Source: a virus
IMG/VR virus record: IMGVR_UViG_3300009158_000035
Coordinates: 1 to 64,000 of that record
Reading direction: 5' to 3' (one strand)
DNA length: 64,000 nt
Shown: one piece after another, positions 35,778-44,179 of the stretch
Position numbering within the stretch: position 1 is the stretch's first letter
Layout: each line of letters begins with the position of its first letter
Notes under the pieces: model-generated
Database searches by the model: none
What the model saw: the letters and a program-made list of their open reading frames with translations, nothing else
Told to the model about the DNA's origin: nothing
Made by a program: the position numbers and the translations under genes

Positions 35778-37155
35778 AGCTAGGTAGAGTATTTTTAGCC
35801 TCTAGGATAGATGGTTCTACAACTGTAGAAGCAGCCACACTATGGGCATAGTTCTTGACTTTTAATTTTTCTTTCTTGATTGTAGTGGTTTTTTTAGCTT
35901 TTGACAATAGTGGATGTAGGTAATTGCTAGTCTCGTCCTTTCTAGGGATGTGACTTGATCTGAATCTGGCGATTCCTCTTCTTCCAGCTCCACCCTCCTC
36001 GCCCCTGAAGAACCAGATCAGGTTTCTATAGGCTTCTACTGTGGCTTTGTTGAGCTCTCGTACGTTGTCTTCTCTGATTTCACGCATATACTGGTCAGCT
36101 AGACTGTATGCGCGATGGAAGTACTCGAAGCTTCTTTCTATCTCAGAATACTTTCTGGCTACAGATGGAAGCATCTCTCCGTCTACAGACAGCTTGTGGG
36201 TGCTCCAGTTTCTGTCAGCTAGCTCTAGATTGATAGATTCCTCTAGACTCTCTACAAAGCGCTGGCTTTCCTCGATAGCATATCTGTCTGCTTTCACAAA
36301 GAAGAGTACATGGGTATGAGGCCGGTACACACTGTCGAGGATAGAATCTACACTGATTTCATGACTGTAGGCATAGCTCATGATCTTGCGCCTTTTGTTG
36401 GCTAGCTTGCTCAGGAACTCTGTGTTCTTGCGAAAGAAGCTGTGGATAGCTTCCTTGGTTTTGTGAGGGTCAATATCCAGAGCTAGAGAGTTCTTGGGAG
36501 TGATTACAGCCTGATAGGCAACAAAGCCTAGTTTGAAGAGATGAGCAGGAGAGAACTCTTTGTCGAACTTCTTGTATGCCCTGAGAGCTGTTTTAGCGTC
36601 TACAGTACGGTTGTGCAGGCAGGACCTTGAATAGCCCTTGTTGGGGCTTTTAGGATCTGGAGACTTGAGATTAGAGCGAACACTCTCACCGCCGTTGTTT
36701 ACAATGTTGTCCATGTCACAGCCTATATGAAGCAAGAGATGAGATTCTAGATTTCGTTTTTTCAGACCAAACCTGTTAGCGTTAGCATGGTCACTCAGAA
36801 CCAGAGAGCGAATAGAGACCTGAGACTCTTTATCTAGGAGATTCCAGTGCATCGTATAGTCTTCGATGCTAGTCCAGTTAATGTCATATCTAGAGACAAC
36901 CTTCCTAGAGGAGCGAACACTACAAGCAGCATTGTATAGGTCACTAGAGTGAGAGTTAAACTTCTCTATGAGACTGTCAGAGGGAGCAGGTACAGTTTTC
37001 GCATAGGTATAGTCGTAGTCAAAAGAGTCAGGAGTGAGAGAGACATCATGAGCCTCAGTTTCAGCAGAAGAGAAGCTATAGGAGTCGTCAATGCTTGCGC
37101 AGCTTATGAGAGCGTCTACATCTGCGCTGGAGATTCTAGCCTTTGGAATGATCAT
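35521..37155 (-). CDS. Putative HUH-type replication initiator (Rep_1-like), odd 3' end
   Basis: 544 aa as an open frame. Residues ~210-330 resemble Rep_1-type rolling-circle initiators. LGFVAYQAVITPKNS could be motif 1. MSYAYSHEIS ... YRPHTHVLFFV (about 265-290) fits the Y-H-P-H-x-H-V-L motif with the HUH metal-binding histidines. Candidate Tyr residues follow (FEYFHRAYSLADQYM, about 345-360). The last ~85 codons overlap the next gene and encode an Arg-rich, unnatural-looking tail. In another frame a TAG lies 2 nt before that gene's ATG, so a frameshift or lost stop is likely and the true end may be near 35780. A DNA-nicking or replication role is tentative. Confidence 0.5.
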   Translation of the reverse strand: MIIPKARISSADVDALISCASIDDSYSFSSAETEAHDVSLTPDSFDYDYTYAKTVPAPSDSLIEKFNSHSSDLYNAACSVRSSRKVVSRYDINWTSIEDYTMHWNLLDKESQVSIRSLVLSDHANANRFGLKKRNLESHLLLHIGCDMDNIVNNGGESVRSNLKSPDPKSPNKGYSRSCLHNRTVDAKTALRAYKKFDKEFSPAHLFKLGFVAYQAVITPKNSLALDIDPHKTKEAIHSFFRKNTEFLSKLANKRRKIMSYAYSHEISVDSILDSVYRPHTHVLFFVKADRYAIEESQRFVESLEESINLELADRNWSTHKLSVDGEMLPSVARKYSEIERSFEYFHRAYSLADQYMREIREDNVRELNKATVEAYRNLIWFFRGEEGGAGRRGIARFRSSHIPRKDETSNYLHPLLSKAKKTTTIKKEKLKVKNYAHSVAASTVVEPSILEAKNTLPSYAKTERRASRAGKICIASRVSELLAPRTTQAGTRAWRRLPIQQRKNRRDHQQCRELREGCTGRGSVCLGRNRRRLAQRGSRSRLH

Positions 37156-37281
37156 GAGAACTATCTAGAGATGTACGATGGGGTAGGGAATGTCACGAGT
37201 AAAGATGAGAATGAGTTGGGGAGTTTTGGAGGACTATCAACTAAATACAGGCCTAGCGCACCCCACCATCTCTGGGAGGTG

Positions 37282-37310
37282 TTGCCAAGCCTCTGAAACC
37301 CAGGTATAAT
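37282..37310 (+). promoter_or_regulatory. Sigma70-like promoter, predicted leaderless transcript
   Basis: TTGCCA (37282-37287), 17 bp, then TATAAT (37305-37310). The ATG at 37318 is 7 nt after the -10 box, the normal distance to the transcription start. Confidence 0.7.
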
Positions 37311-37317
37311 GTTTTTT

Positions 37318-37617
37318 ATGAGCGCAAAGGCCCTAAAGCAGATCAAGACCATTACCATCAGAGGAAAGAGGTATAACTTTGTGGTTACTCGCCTCAAAGG
37401 AGCGCGTGGGATGTGCGAGCATCCTGAAACCAAGAATAAGACCGTCTATATCGACGAGAGGGAAAAAGGCAAAGAGCTGCTATCTACCCTCATCGACGAG
37501 TTCATTCATTGCGCACTGTGGGAAATACAGAACGACGTCGTGGATGAGATCTCCGACGACATGGCTGAAGCTTTGTGGAGATGCGGGCTACGCTTCCAGG
37601 ATGAGTCAGACTCTTAA
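37318..37617 (+). CDS. Zincin-like protein with altered HExxH motif
   Basis: 99 aa from the ATG at 37318. The ATG at 37309 overlaps the promoter -10 box and is rejected as a start. LLSTLIDEFIHCALWEIQND (about 57-76) and MAEALWRCGLRF recall a small phage/bacterial family with (H)ExxH-A-x-x-W and A-x-x-L-W-R-x-G. Here the first His of HExxH is Asp, so classical zinc-protease activity is doubtful. It lies just upstream of the RNA polymerase fusion gene and divergent from the Rep-like gene. Function unknown. Confidence 0.6.
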   Translation: MSAKALKQIKTITIRGKRYNFVVTRLKGARGMCEHPETKNKTVYIDEREKGKELLSTLIDEFIHCALWEIQNDVVDEISDDMAEALWRCGLRFQDESDS

Positions 37618-37671
37618 CAGATCTGAATAAGCAGATTGATATTTTTTATCTCGTGCCGTACGATCACTTCT

Positions 37672-40665
37672 ATGTCTACCCAAGGTCACAAATATATACT
37701 TCAGCACGGTAAGCTGACCAAAGTCCCAGCATCTACAAAGGCTAAGTACAGAATTCCTGATCCTTCAGAGTTTTTCAGTCCTGTTACAAATCTAATCCCT
37801 GGGCTCAGCTCTGTGTCGGGTTCCCGTGTACTAATTGGCGACAAATCTTCATTGCAGGCCATGACTCTTGTGAACAGGGAGGCTCCACTTGTTCAGTCTT
37901 CTGCCAAAGGAAGCAAGCAGAGCTTCAACGAATCTTTCGGTAAGCTGGTCAGCCTTTCTGCCAAAACAACAGGTACAGTACATCACATTAGTGACGATTC
38001 GCTGATAATTAAGGATGCTGACGGAAAAGAGCATCATCACGATCTCTACAGTAACTACATTATTGGCAGAGAGAGTTATCTCCACCATACACCGACAGTA
38101 AAAGTAGGAGATAAGGTAAAGACAGGACAGTTGCTGGCTACTTCAAACTATTCAGACCACAAAGGTTCTTTAAGTCTTGGAATGAACCTCAAAACGGCGA
38201 TTATGCCTTTCAGATCTTTAAACTTTGAAGATTCTCTGGCAATTTCCGAATCTGCAGCAAAAAAGCTAGAGGGAGAGCAGTTGATACCTGTGAGAATGGA
38301 GGTTGCCCGTGGAGTGATTGTCGACAAGGATAAGTATGTATCACTGTTCCCAAACAAGTACTATAATGATCAGCTGGTCAGCGTAGATTCGGCAGGTGTA
38401 GCCAAAAAAGGAACTATTTTAAAGCACGGAGACCCTGTCATTCTGGCTTTTCAGCCAAAGACACTTAAATCGGTAGATATCCAGCTAGGTAAGCTGGCAA
38501 AGGTAATTCGTAATGCATTTTCGGATGTATCCATCCCCTGGGAGTATGAATATGATGGAGAGGTAACGGATGTATCTAACTCAGGTAAGCTGATTGCTGT
38601 TACTGTTAAAACAAAAAGACCGATGAGCTTCGGAGATAAGCTTAATATGCCTTTCGGTGCAAAAGGTGTCGTACATATCATTCCAGATACTCACATGCCT
38701 CAAGGAGAGGACGGTAAGCCCATAGATGTAATGCTTAATTCGATGAGTGTTACATCTCGTGTAGCTCCAGGATTGGTTAACACTATCGGACTAGGCAAAC
38801 TCGCTCAAAAGCTAGGCAAACCTCTTAAGATGACAGGGTTCACAGAAGGTTCAGCCGTACAGAAAGTCATAGATATTCTCGATAAGCACGGAGTCAAAGA
38901 TACAGAAAAACTCTATGACCCTCAATCAGGTAAGCATATCGATGTTTTGACAGGCCCTTTATATTTTAACCGGCTACATCATATAGCAGAAGACAAAGTA
39001 TCTACGAGGTCTGCAGCCACTACGTACGATATTAATATGCAGCCGAGCAAGGCAGGCTCTCACGAAAAAGCTAAGCGTGTCGGTAATCTAGCTACCACAG
39101 TGGCATTATCTAATGATGCTACAGCTGTGCTACGAGATATTGCCACAGTACGGGCTACAAAGAATGACGAGTATTGGACTGCTTTAAAACTAGGTCAGCC
39201 TCCTCCTCCCCCTAAAGTGCCGTTTATCTTTGGAAAATTTATAGGTCACCTTAAAGGGGCAGGTGTAAATGTGCAGCAAGAAGGTTCTAAATTCCATATT
39301 CTACCTCAGACAGACAAAGACATTGTAGCTATGTCTCGAGGAGAAATTAAAGAACCTCTCAGCTATAAAATCAAAAAAGATGAGCTAGTTCCAGAAGACA
39401 ACGGACTATTTGACCCTACCCTTGTAGGTATTCATGGCGACCATTACAATCATGTGGCATTACACCATAGGATCCCAAATCCTATGGTTGAAGATCATTT
39501 GCGTAAATTACTTAACATGACAAAAGTCGCTTTCGAGGAAGCTATTGCCTCAGGCAAACTTGAGAAAGAAATTAAACGTATAGATATCGATCATAAGATT
39601 ACAGAGCTTAAGAATTTGGTAAAATCTAAACGCAAGACAGGGAGAGACAACGCACTTAAAAGTCTGAGCTTCCTTACAATGCTTAAGAGCAATAATCTTA
39701 AGCTAGATGACATACTGTTGTCTAACATCCCGGTCATTCCTGCCCAATATCGCCCTGTCATGGTTCAGGGAGATCAGGCATTAACTGCAGATGTTAATGA
39801 GCTGTATAAAGATCTTATGCTTGTTAACAACTCGCTAGGACAGGCAAAAGACAATCCAGACACTGATCCGGAGCATTTACACACCGCAAGAAAACAAATC
39901 TATAACGGGCTTAAGGCTGTGTATGGTCTCGGCGGTCCCATCAAACAGAAAAGTATTGAGAAAAAATATAAAGGGTTGCTTGCTTCGGCTCTAGGCCTTC
40001 AAGGCGGATCAGCGAAAGAGTCTATGTTCCAGGCGAAGGTTGTTAACAAACCTATTGACCTGGTAGGTAGAGCTGTATTGTTACCTGACGCTAAACTAGA
40101 TCTTAATCAGGCAAGTATTCCTCAGCCGCTGGCCTGGAATATCTTTGGACCGTTCATTATTCGTCGACTTGTGCGCCAAGGAGTACCTGCCACAAAAGCT
40201 AGAGAATATCTCGAGAAAAAGCATCCGTTAGCCTTGACTGCTCTACATCTAGAGATGGAAGATCGGCCGGGTATCGTGACTAGAGATCCACAGCTATCAA
40301 AATACAATTTTCAGGGAATGTACCTGAAGATGAACCCAGATCCCAAGGACTTCTCTATAAAGATGAGTCCACTAGTGTTTAAAGGTTATGGAGCAGACTC
40401 TGACGGAGACCAGCTCAATGTGCAGCTCCCGGCTACGGATGAAGCCAAGGAGGAAATTAAAGAGAAATTGCTGCCCGAGAAAAACCTAATCTATCACAGG
40501 ACTTTTGGTCCGATGTATACCCCATCAAACGAATCTGCGACCGGATTGTTTGCAGCTAGTTTCGAAGACAAGAAAAATACTCCCAAGAAATATTCTTCGG
40601 CTCAAGAAGTTGTGAAAGATTTTTTAGCGGGAAAGCTTGATGTTGGCGATCGGGTGGATGTATAA
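37672..40665 (+). CDS. RNA polymerase beta (C-terminal part) - beta' (N-terminal part) fusion
   Basis: 997 aa from the ATG at 37672; an in-frame TTG 36 nt earlier is less likely. Beta part: NLIPGLSSVSGSRVLIG near the start, MNLKTAIMPFRSLNFEDSLA (~175), GDKLNMPFGAKGVVHIIPD (~321) and RLHHIAEDKVSTRS (~433). Beta' part: MSRGEIKEPLSYKIKK ... NGLFDPTLVG (~553), VIPAQYRPV (~688), GRAVLLPDAKL (~798) and the catalytic loop GADSDGDQLNV (~906) with the three Mg-binding aspartates of DxDGD. The N-terminal beta' zinc domain, expected right after FDPTLVG, is absent. The remaining pieces are at 30147, 23353 and 42253. It ends just after LIYHRTFGPMYTPSNES, the point where beta' resumes in the 42253 gene. 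Confidence 0.92.
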   Translation: MSTQGHKYILQHGKLTKVPASTKAKYRIPDPSEFFSPVTNLIPGLSSVSGSRVLIGDKSSLQAMTLVNREAPLVQSSAKGSKQSFNESFGKLVSLSAKTTGTVHHISDDSLIIKDADGKEHHHDLYSNYIIGRESYLHHTPTVKVGDKVKTGQLLATSNYSDHKGSLSLGMNLKTAIMPFRSLNFEDSLAISESAAKKLEGEQLIPVRMEVARGVIVDKDKYVSLFPNKYYNDQLVSVDSAGVAKKGTILKHGDPVILAFQPKTLKSVDIQLGKLAKVIRNAFSDVSIPWEYEYDGEVTDVSNSGKLIAVTVKTKRPMSFGDKLNMPFGAKGVVHIIPDTHMPQGEDGKPIDVMLNSMSVTSRVAPGLVNTIGLGKLAQKLGKPLKMTGFTEGSAVQKVIDILDKHGVKDTEKLYDPQSGKHIDVLTGPLYFNRLHHIAEDKVSTRSAATTYDINMQPSKAGSHEKAKRVGNLATTVALSNDATAVLRDIATVRATKNDEYWTALKLGQPPPPPKVPFIFGKFIGHLKGAGVNVQQEGSKFHILPQTDKDIVAMSRGEIKEPLSYKIKKDELVPEDNGLFDPTLVGIHGDHYNHVALHHRIPNPMVEDHLRKLLNMTKVAFEEAIASGKLEKEIKRIDIDHKITELKNLVKSKRKTGRDNALKSLSFLTMLKSNNLKLDDILLSNIPVIPAQYRPVMVQGDQALTADVNELYKDLMLVNNSLGQAKDNPDTDPEHLHTARKQIYNGLKAVYGLGGPIKQKSIEKKYKGLLASALGLQGGSAKESMFQAKVVNKPIDLVGRAVLLPDAKLDLNQASIPQPLAWNIFGPFIIRRLVRQGVPATKAREYLEKKHPLALTALHLEMEDRPGIVTRDPQLSKYNFQGMYLKMNPDPKDFSIKMSPLVFKGYGADSDGDQLNVQLPATDEAKEEIKEKLLPEKNLIYHRTFGPMYTPSNESATGLFAASFEDKKNTPKKYSSAQEVVKDFLAGKLDVGDRVDV

Positions 40666-40672
40666 GTATTAG

Positions 40673-40693
40673 TTGTGCGGAGCAGGCGCACAA
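40673..40693 (+). terminator. Short hairpin after the polymerase fusion gene
   Basis: TTGTGCG/CGCACAA (40673-40679 with 40687-40693) has a 7-nt loop and no strong T-run. It could be a weak terminator, an RNA-processing site or chance. Confidence 0.3.
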
Positions 40694-40725
40694 TAATAAT
40701 CTTTATTCTTACCTAGGTTTGCGTT

Positions 40726-40926
40726 ATGCTTGATGAAAATATATGGCTGCAGTTGAGTGAAAATGAAAAGCTTGATGAGTTGCAGATGTACTTAAATACG
40801 TTTATCGCTATTGAAAAAGGCCGTCATGAACTTAGTAACACCGCAGCACAAGGCAAACTGTCTACTATAAGAAAAGACTTACGTGAAAAAATTTTTAAGA
40901 TAATTGAACTGGAGAACGCTACATGA
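40726..40926 (+). CDS. Small helical protein
   Basis: 66 aa: WLQLSENEKLDELQMYLNTF, then a basic helix KLSTIRKDLREKIFKII. Not recognised. The stop overlaps the start of the Gln-rich gene (ATGA), so the two are coupled. It lies between two RNA polymerase genes; an accessory role is possible but there is no sequence evidence. Confidence 0.6.
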   Translation: MLDENIWLQLSENEKLDELQMYLNTFIAIEKGRHELSNTAAQGKLSTIRKDLREKIFKIIELENAT

Positions 40927-41813
40927 AAATTGCCGAACTAATCGAAAACTATAACAATATCACTAAAAAGGCTTCTAAGCCGGTGGTAAAAAAAGCATTT
41001 GTGCCTAATCCTGATGCCATGGCTCAACAGCAACAGGCTCAGCAACAGGGCGCACCTCAACAGCAGCAAGCTCAACCGCAAGCAGCAGCTGCACCAGCAC
41101 AACCGCCTCAAGCTGCACAGGCTCCGCAGCAAGCGCAGCAGCCTGCAGGTCAAGATCTGATGAGTCAAGTTATGGCTGAGGCGCAAAATCTTCCTCCTGA
41201 AGTTCAGCAGCAGATTGCTCCCACTCTGCAGCAGCTACAGAATCTGCCCCCTGACCAGCAGCAGCAGCAATTGATGGCCTTGATGCAGCAGATACAGGCA
41301 CAAGAAGCCCAAATGGCTCAGCAGGGAGGAGCACCGCAAGGACAACCTCAGCCGCAGCAGGGAATGCCTCAGCAAGGAGGGATGGTTGCGCAGGCATCTA
41401 CTGAAGAAGATTTATATGCAGCTTTACAGGGTGGAGGTGGAGGATATTCCCCAGAAATGATGGGCGGCGGAGAAGGTATGCCTCAGCAGCCACAGGAGTC
41501 TGCACAGCAGGGGCAAGACGCGACGCAAGAAGACGCTTCTCAAGCGGAAGCTTCGGCCATCGAAGCAAAGAATGAGCTGGATAACGTTAAGGTTACATTA
41601 ACTGTTCGCGAGCTGCTAGACCTTGTAGGTAAGGGCACAGCTACAGCCTCTTTGTTGAAGGTTAAACAATTAGCGGACACTCATAAGCAGAAAATGGATC
41701 AGAGTAAGCAGAAAGCAGACGCTGCCCAGCAGCAGGCGCAACAACAGCAGCAAACTGATCAGCAAGGCATGATGGGTGGAGGAGGCATATACCCTACCCC
41801 AATGGGCTCATAA
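40923..41813 (+). CDS. Gln/Pro-rich protein
   Basis: 296 aa. The N-terminal ~35 residues (IAELIENYNNITKKASKPV) are helical and basic. Residues ~35-205 are low-complexity Gln/Ala/Pro/Gly with short helices (LPPEVQQQIAPTLQQLQ; LPPDQQQQQLMALMQQ). Residues ~210-275 form a charged helix (VKVTLTVRELLDLVGKG, KVKQLADTHKQKMDQ), and the C-terminus is Gly-rich. Disordered Gln-rich proteins occur among phage scaffold and head-core proteins; here it is encoded between RNA polymerase genes. Function unknown. Confidence 0.6.
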   Translation: MKIAELIENYNNITKKASKPVVKKAFVPNPDAMAQQQQAQQQGAPQQQQAQPQAAAAPAQPPQAAQAPQQAQQPAGQDLMSQVMAEAQNLPPEVQQQIAPTLQQLQNLPPDQQQQQLMALMQQIQAQEAQMAQQGGAPQGQPQPQQGMPQQGGMVAQASTEEDLYAALQGGGGGYSPEMMGGGEGMPQQPQESAQQGQDATQEDASQAEASAIEAKNELDNVKVTLTVRELLDLVGKGTATASLLKVKQLADTHKQKMDQSKQKADAAQQQAQQQQQTDQQGMMGGGGIYPTPMGS

Positions 41814-41824
41814 TCTTTAATTGT

Positions 41825-42253
41825 ATGCCGGACTTTACAAAACTAGCATCCTACTTGGATTCCTTCGCTCGCGAGGATGAAAATTATGATCTTGCCTGTT
41901 TTATCAAATCAAAGATAGCTGAGGATTTTTCAGATCCCCGAACAATCAATAACTCCGAGGATGAGGAGCTTGGTGATAACGATATTACTATGGCTACCCC
42001 CGACCAACAAGCTGAGTCTAATACTGAGGGAGAATTGATGGGTGATGCGTTTAAGGAATTTGATGCACTGAATAAGATGCAGAAAGAAAAAGAAGAAATA
42101 GTCCTTCCTAACAAACAACAGGACACTAAGAAACTTTCTCTAGATGCCGCAGACTCTAAAGACTTTCCTGGAGTGGGCCAGGTGCATAACCAGGTAAGTA
42201 AGACTGCTCAAGTATCGTTGTTTGATGTACTTCAAAACCGGCTTAAAAGATAA
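41825..42253 (+). CDS. Acidic hypothetical protein
   Basis: 142 aa. The helical N-terminus (FTKLASYLDSFAREDENYDLA) resembles the start of other virion-like proteins here. An acidic, probably disordered middle and a basic C-terminus (VSKTAQVSLFDVLQNRLKR) follow. The stop and the next start share bases (TAATG), so it is coupled to the beta' C-terminal gene. It might be a small partner of the polymerase; this is inferred from position only. Confidence 0.55.
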   Translation: MPDFTKLASYLDSFAREDENYDLACFIKSKIAEDFSDPRTINNSEDEELGDNDITMATPDQQAESNTEGELMGDAFKEFDALNKMQKEKEEIVLPNKQQDTKKLSLDAADSKDFPGVGQVHNQVSKTAQVSLFDVLQNRLKR

Positions 42254-44103
42254 TGGCAACCACGACTGTTGGAAGAGTCTTATTGAAATTCTTCATACCT
42301 CATCAATTTCATGAGCTTGTTGATGGGGCTATGCTTGACGGGAAAGGCATATCCAAGTTGTTTGCCGAGCTGGCTGAAAAGGCTCCAAACGAATACAGTA
42401 AGATAGCATCTGATCTGACAAGGCTAGGTTTTGAAATATCCACCAGACAGGGTACATCTATAACGCTCAAGGATCTGATATCCCCGATAGACAAGAACAA
42501 GCTATGGGATAATTTTGAGAAATTTAAAACCACAGTAGAATCTTCCAACGATTCTCAGGCTCTAAAAGATAAGCAGATTTTTGATCATTACAATAACATG
42601 ATGTCTAGTATTGAACGAGACATCCTGGATAAAGGACTCAAGGATAATAAATCTTTGGCTAAGATTATTCTGGCAGGTTCCCGAGGCTCCCCTGCACAGT
42701 ATAGGGGCACTATAGCTACGCAAGGTATAGTTGTCGATGCGTCAGGTAAGCCCAAGATGGATATACCTATCAAGAGCTCTTTCGCAGAAGGCCTAACTCT
42801 TCCTGAATATTTGACTACAGCCTACGGTACTAGATCTGGAGAGGTACTGAAGAAAATTTCGGTAGCTCAAGGAGGTTACGGATCAAAACAGTTTGCTAGA
42901 GCGCTAATGCCTTTGCAGATCGTTGAAGCTGACTGCGAAACTTTGAACGGTATAGATATCCCTATAAGTGATCGTGAGTCTATAGGAGCGTATCTAGCCA
43001 AAACTGTGGGCGGACACAACCGTAACAATGAGGTTACCGCAAAGATGTTGGCAGACCTTAAAAACAAAGGAGTGTCCCACATATTCATACGTTCTCCGAT
43101 GACGTGTCAGTCAAATAAAAAGCATCATTCCGGCGGATTATGTCAGATGTGTGTAGGTAAGCGTGAAAAGGGTATGGCTGCGATGGACAGTTATATAGGT
43201 CTAGTTGCAGGTACGGCTGTGGCAGAACCTCTCACAGAAAGCGCCATGAAAGCTAGGCATTCTGGAGGGGCAGCAACCAGTCTAGGGGGTCAGCAGGGCT
43301 TTAAGCTTATTAATCAGCTTGCGAATGTACCCAAAACATTCATAGGTAGAGCGCCTCTAGCTCAGGAAGATGGTTTTGTCACCAAGCTTGCGCCAGCAGC
43401 TGCAGGTGGACATTTTATTTCGGTAAACGACCATGAACATTACATAGGTATAGATCAAACTCCTACTGTGAAACTGGGTGACCGTGTAGAGCAAGGACAA
43501 GTACTCAGTTCTGGTCTAGTAGACCCTAGAGAAGTGGTAAAGTACCGTGGAATTGGTGATGGAAGGAAGTATTATATGGAGGCTATGAAGAAAGCTTTCG
43601 ACGATAGCAAACTTCCAGTCAACAGGCGTAATTTTGAATTGATAGCTAAGGCAGCTATCGATCATGTAAAGATCACCGACCCTGAAGGAATGGGTGACTA
43701 TCTCCCCGACCAGGTAGTATCCTATTCAGCGATAGAAAAAGACTATGTACCTAGACCTGCGGCAAAGATGCTTAGGCTTGATCTGGCATATGGTAAATAT
43801 CTAGAAAAGCCCGAACTTCACTACACTATAGGTACAAAGGTCACCTCAGCCGTCATCTCGGAGCTTAAAAAGCATAATATCGAAGCTGTGCTTGTTCATG
43901 ACGAGCATCCTAATTTTGAGCCTGTGATGGTGCGTCTTGTAGATATTCCAGAGCACCATGACGATTGGATGCATGTTTTAAACAGCACCAATCTAGCCAA
44001 ACGTTTCGTTAATATGGTTAATAAAGGCGCTACATCAGACTTAAAAGGCGCCAGTCCCATTCCAGGACTAGCGTATGGTGTAGGTTTTGGAGAAAAGAGT
44101 TAA
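42253..44103 (+). CDS. RNA polymerase beta' subunit, C-terminal fragment
   Basis: 616 aa. It opens with TTVGRVLLKFFIP, matching the beta' TTxGRxxF segment just after the active-site domain. AGSRGSPAQYRG (~140) and SFAEGLTLPEYL (~178) are the bridge-helix region. The zinc site has DCETLNGI (Cys ~227) and C-x11-C-x2-C (~286, 298, 301), with a longer first loop than bacterial beta'. The trigger loop is PLTESAMKARHSGGAA (~327-342) with the conserved His. The C-terminal part (MVNKGATSDLKGASPIPGLAYGVG) corresponds to the end of beta'. With the three other fragments it would complete a catalytic core. No sigma or alpha is encoded nearby. Confidence 0.9.
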   Translation: MATTTVGRVLLKFFIPHQFHELVDGAMLDGKGISKLFAELAEKAPNEYSKIASDLTRLGFEISTRQGTSITLKDLISPIDKNKLWDNFEKFKTTVESSNDSQALKDKQIFDHYNNMMSSIERDILDKGLKDNKSLAKIILAGSRGSPAQYRGTIATQGIVVDASGKPKMDIPIKSSFAEGLTLPEYLTTAYGTRSGEVLKKISVAQGGYGSKQFARALMPLQIVEADCETLNGIDIPISDRESIGAYLAKTVGGHNRNNEVTAKMLADLKNKGVSHIFIRSPMTCQSNKKHHSGGLCQMCVGKREKGMAAMDSYIGLVAGTAVAEPLTESAMKARHSGGAATSLGGQQGFKLINQLANVPKTFIGRAPLAQEDGFVTKLAPAAAGGHFISVNDHEHYIGIDQTPTVKLGDRVEQGQVLSSGLVDPREVVKYRGIGDGRKYYMEAMKKAFDDSKLPVNRRNFELIAKAAIDHVKITDPEGMGDYLPDQVVSYSAIEKDYVPRPAAKMLRLDLAYGKYLEKPELHYTIGTKVTSAVISELKKHNIEAVLVHDEHPNFEPVMVRLVDIPEHHDDWMHVLNSTNLAKRFVNMVNKGATSDLKGASPIPGLAYGVGFGEKS

Positions 44104-44126
44104 CCTTTTTAAAAACGAGATGGTTC

Positions 44127-44155
44127 TTGATATACAAGGAGAAAATTCATAAAAT
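44127..44155 (+). promoter_or_regulatory. Sigma70-like promoter
   Basis: TTGATA (44127-44132), 17 bp, TAAAAT (44150-44155), predicting a leader of about 18 nt before the ATG at 44180. It lies in the 76-nt gap after the beta' C-terminal gene. Confidence 0.6.
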
Positions 44156-44179
44156 TAAGTAAATCTCAGATTACATACT

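Noticed and set aside
37309-37320. Upstream ATG as start of the zincin-like gene
   Set aside because: It overlaps the TATAAT box at 37305-37310. The ATG at 37318 fits both promoter spacing and protein start.
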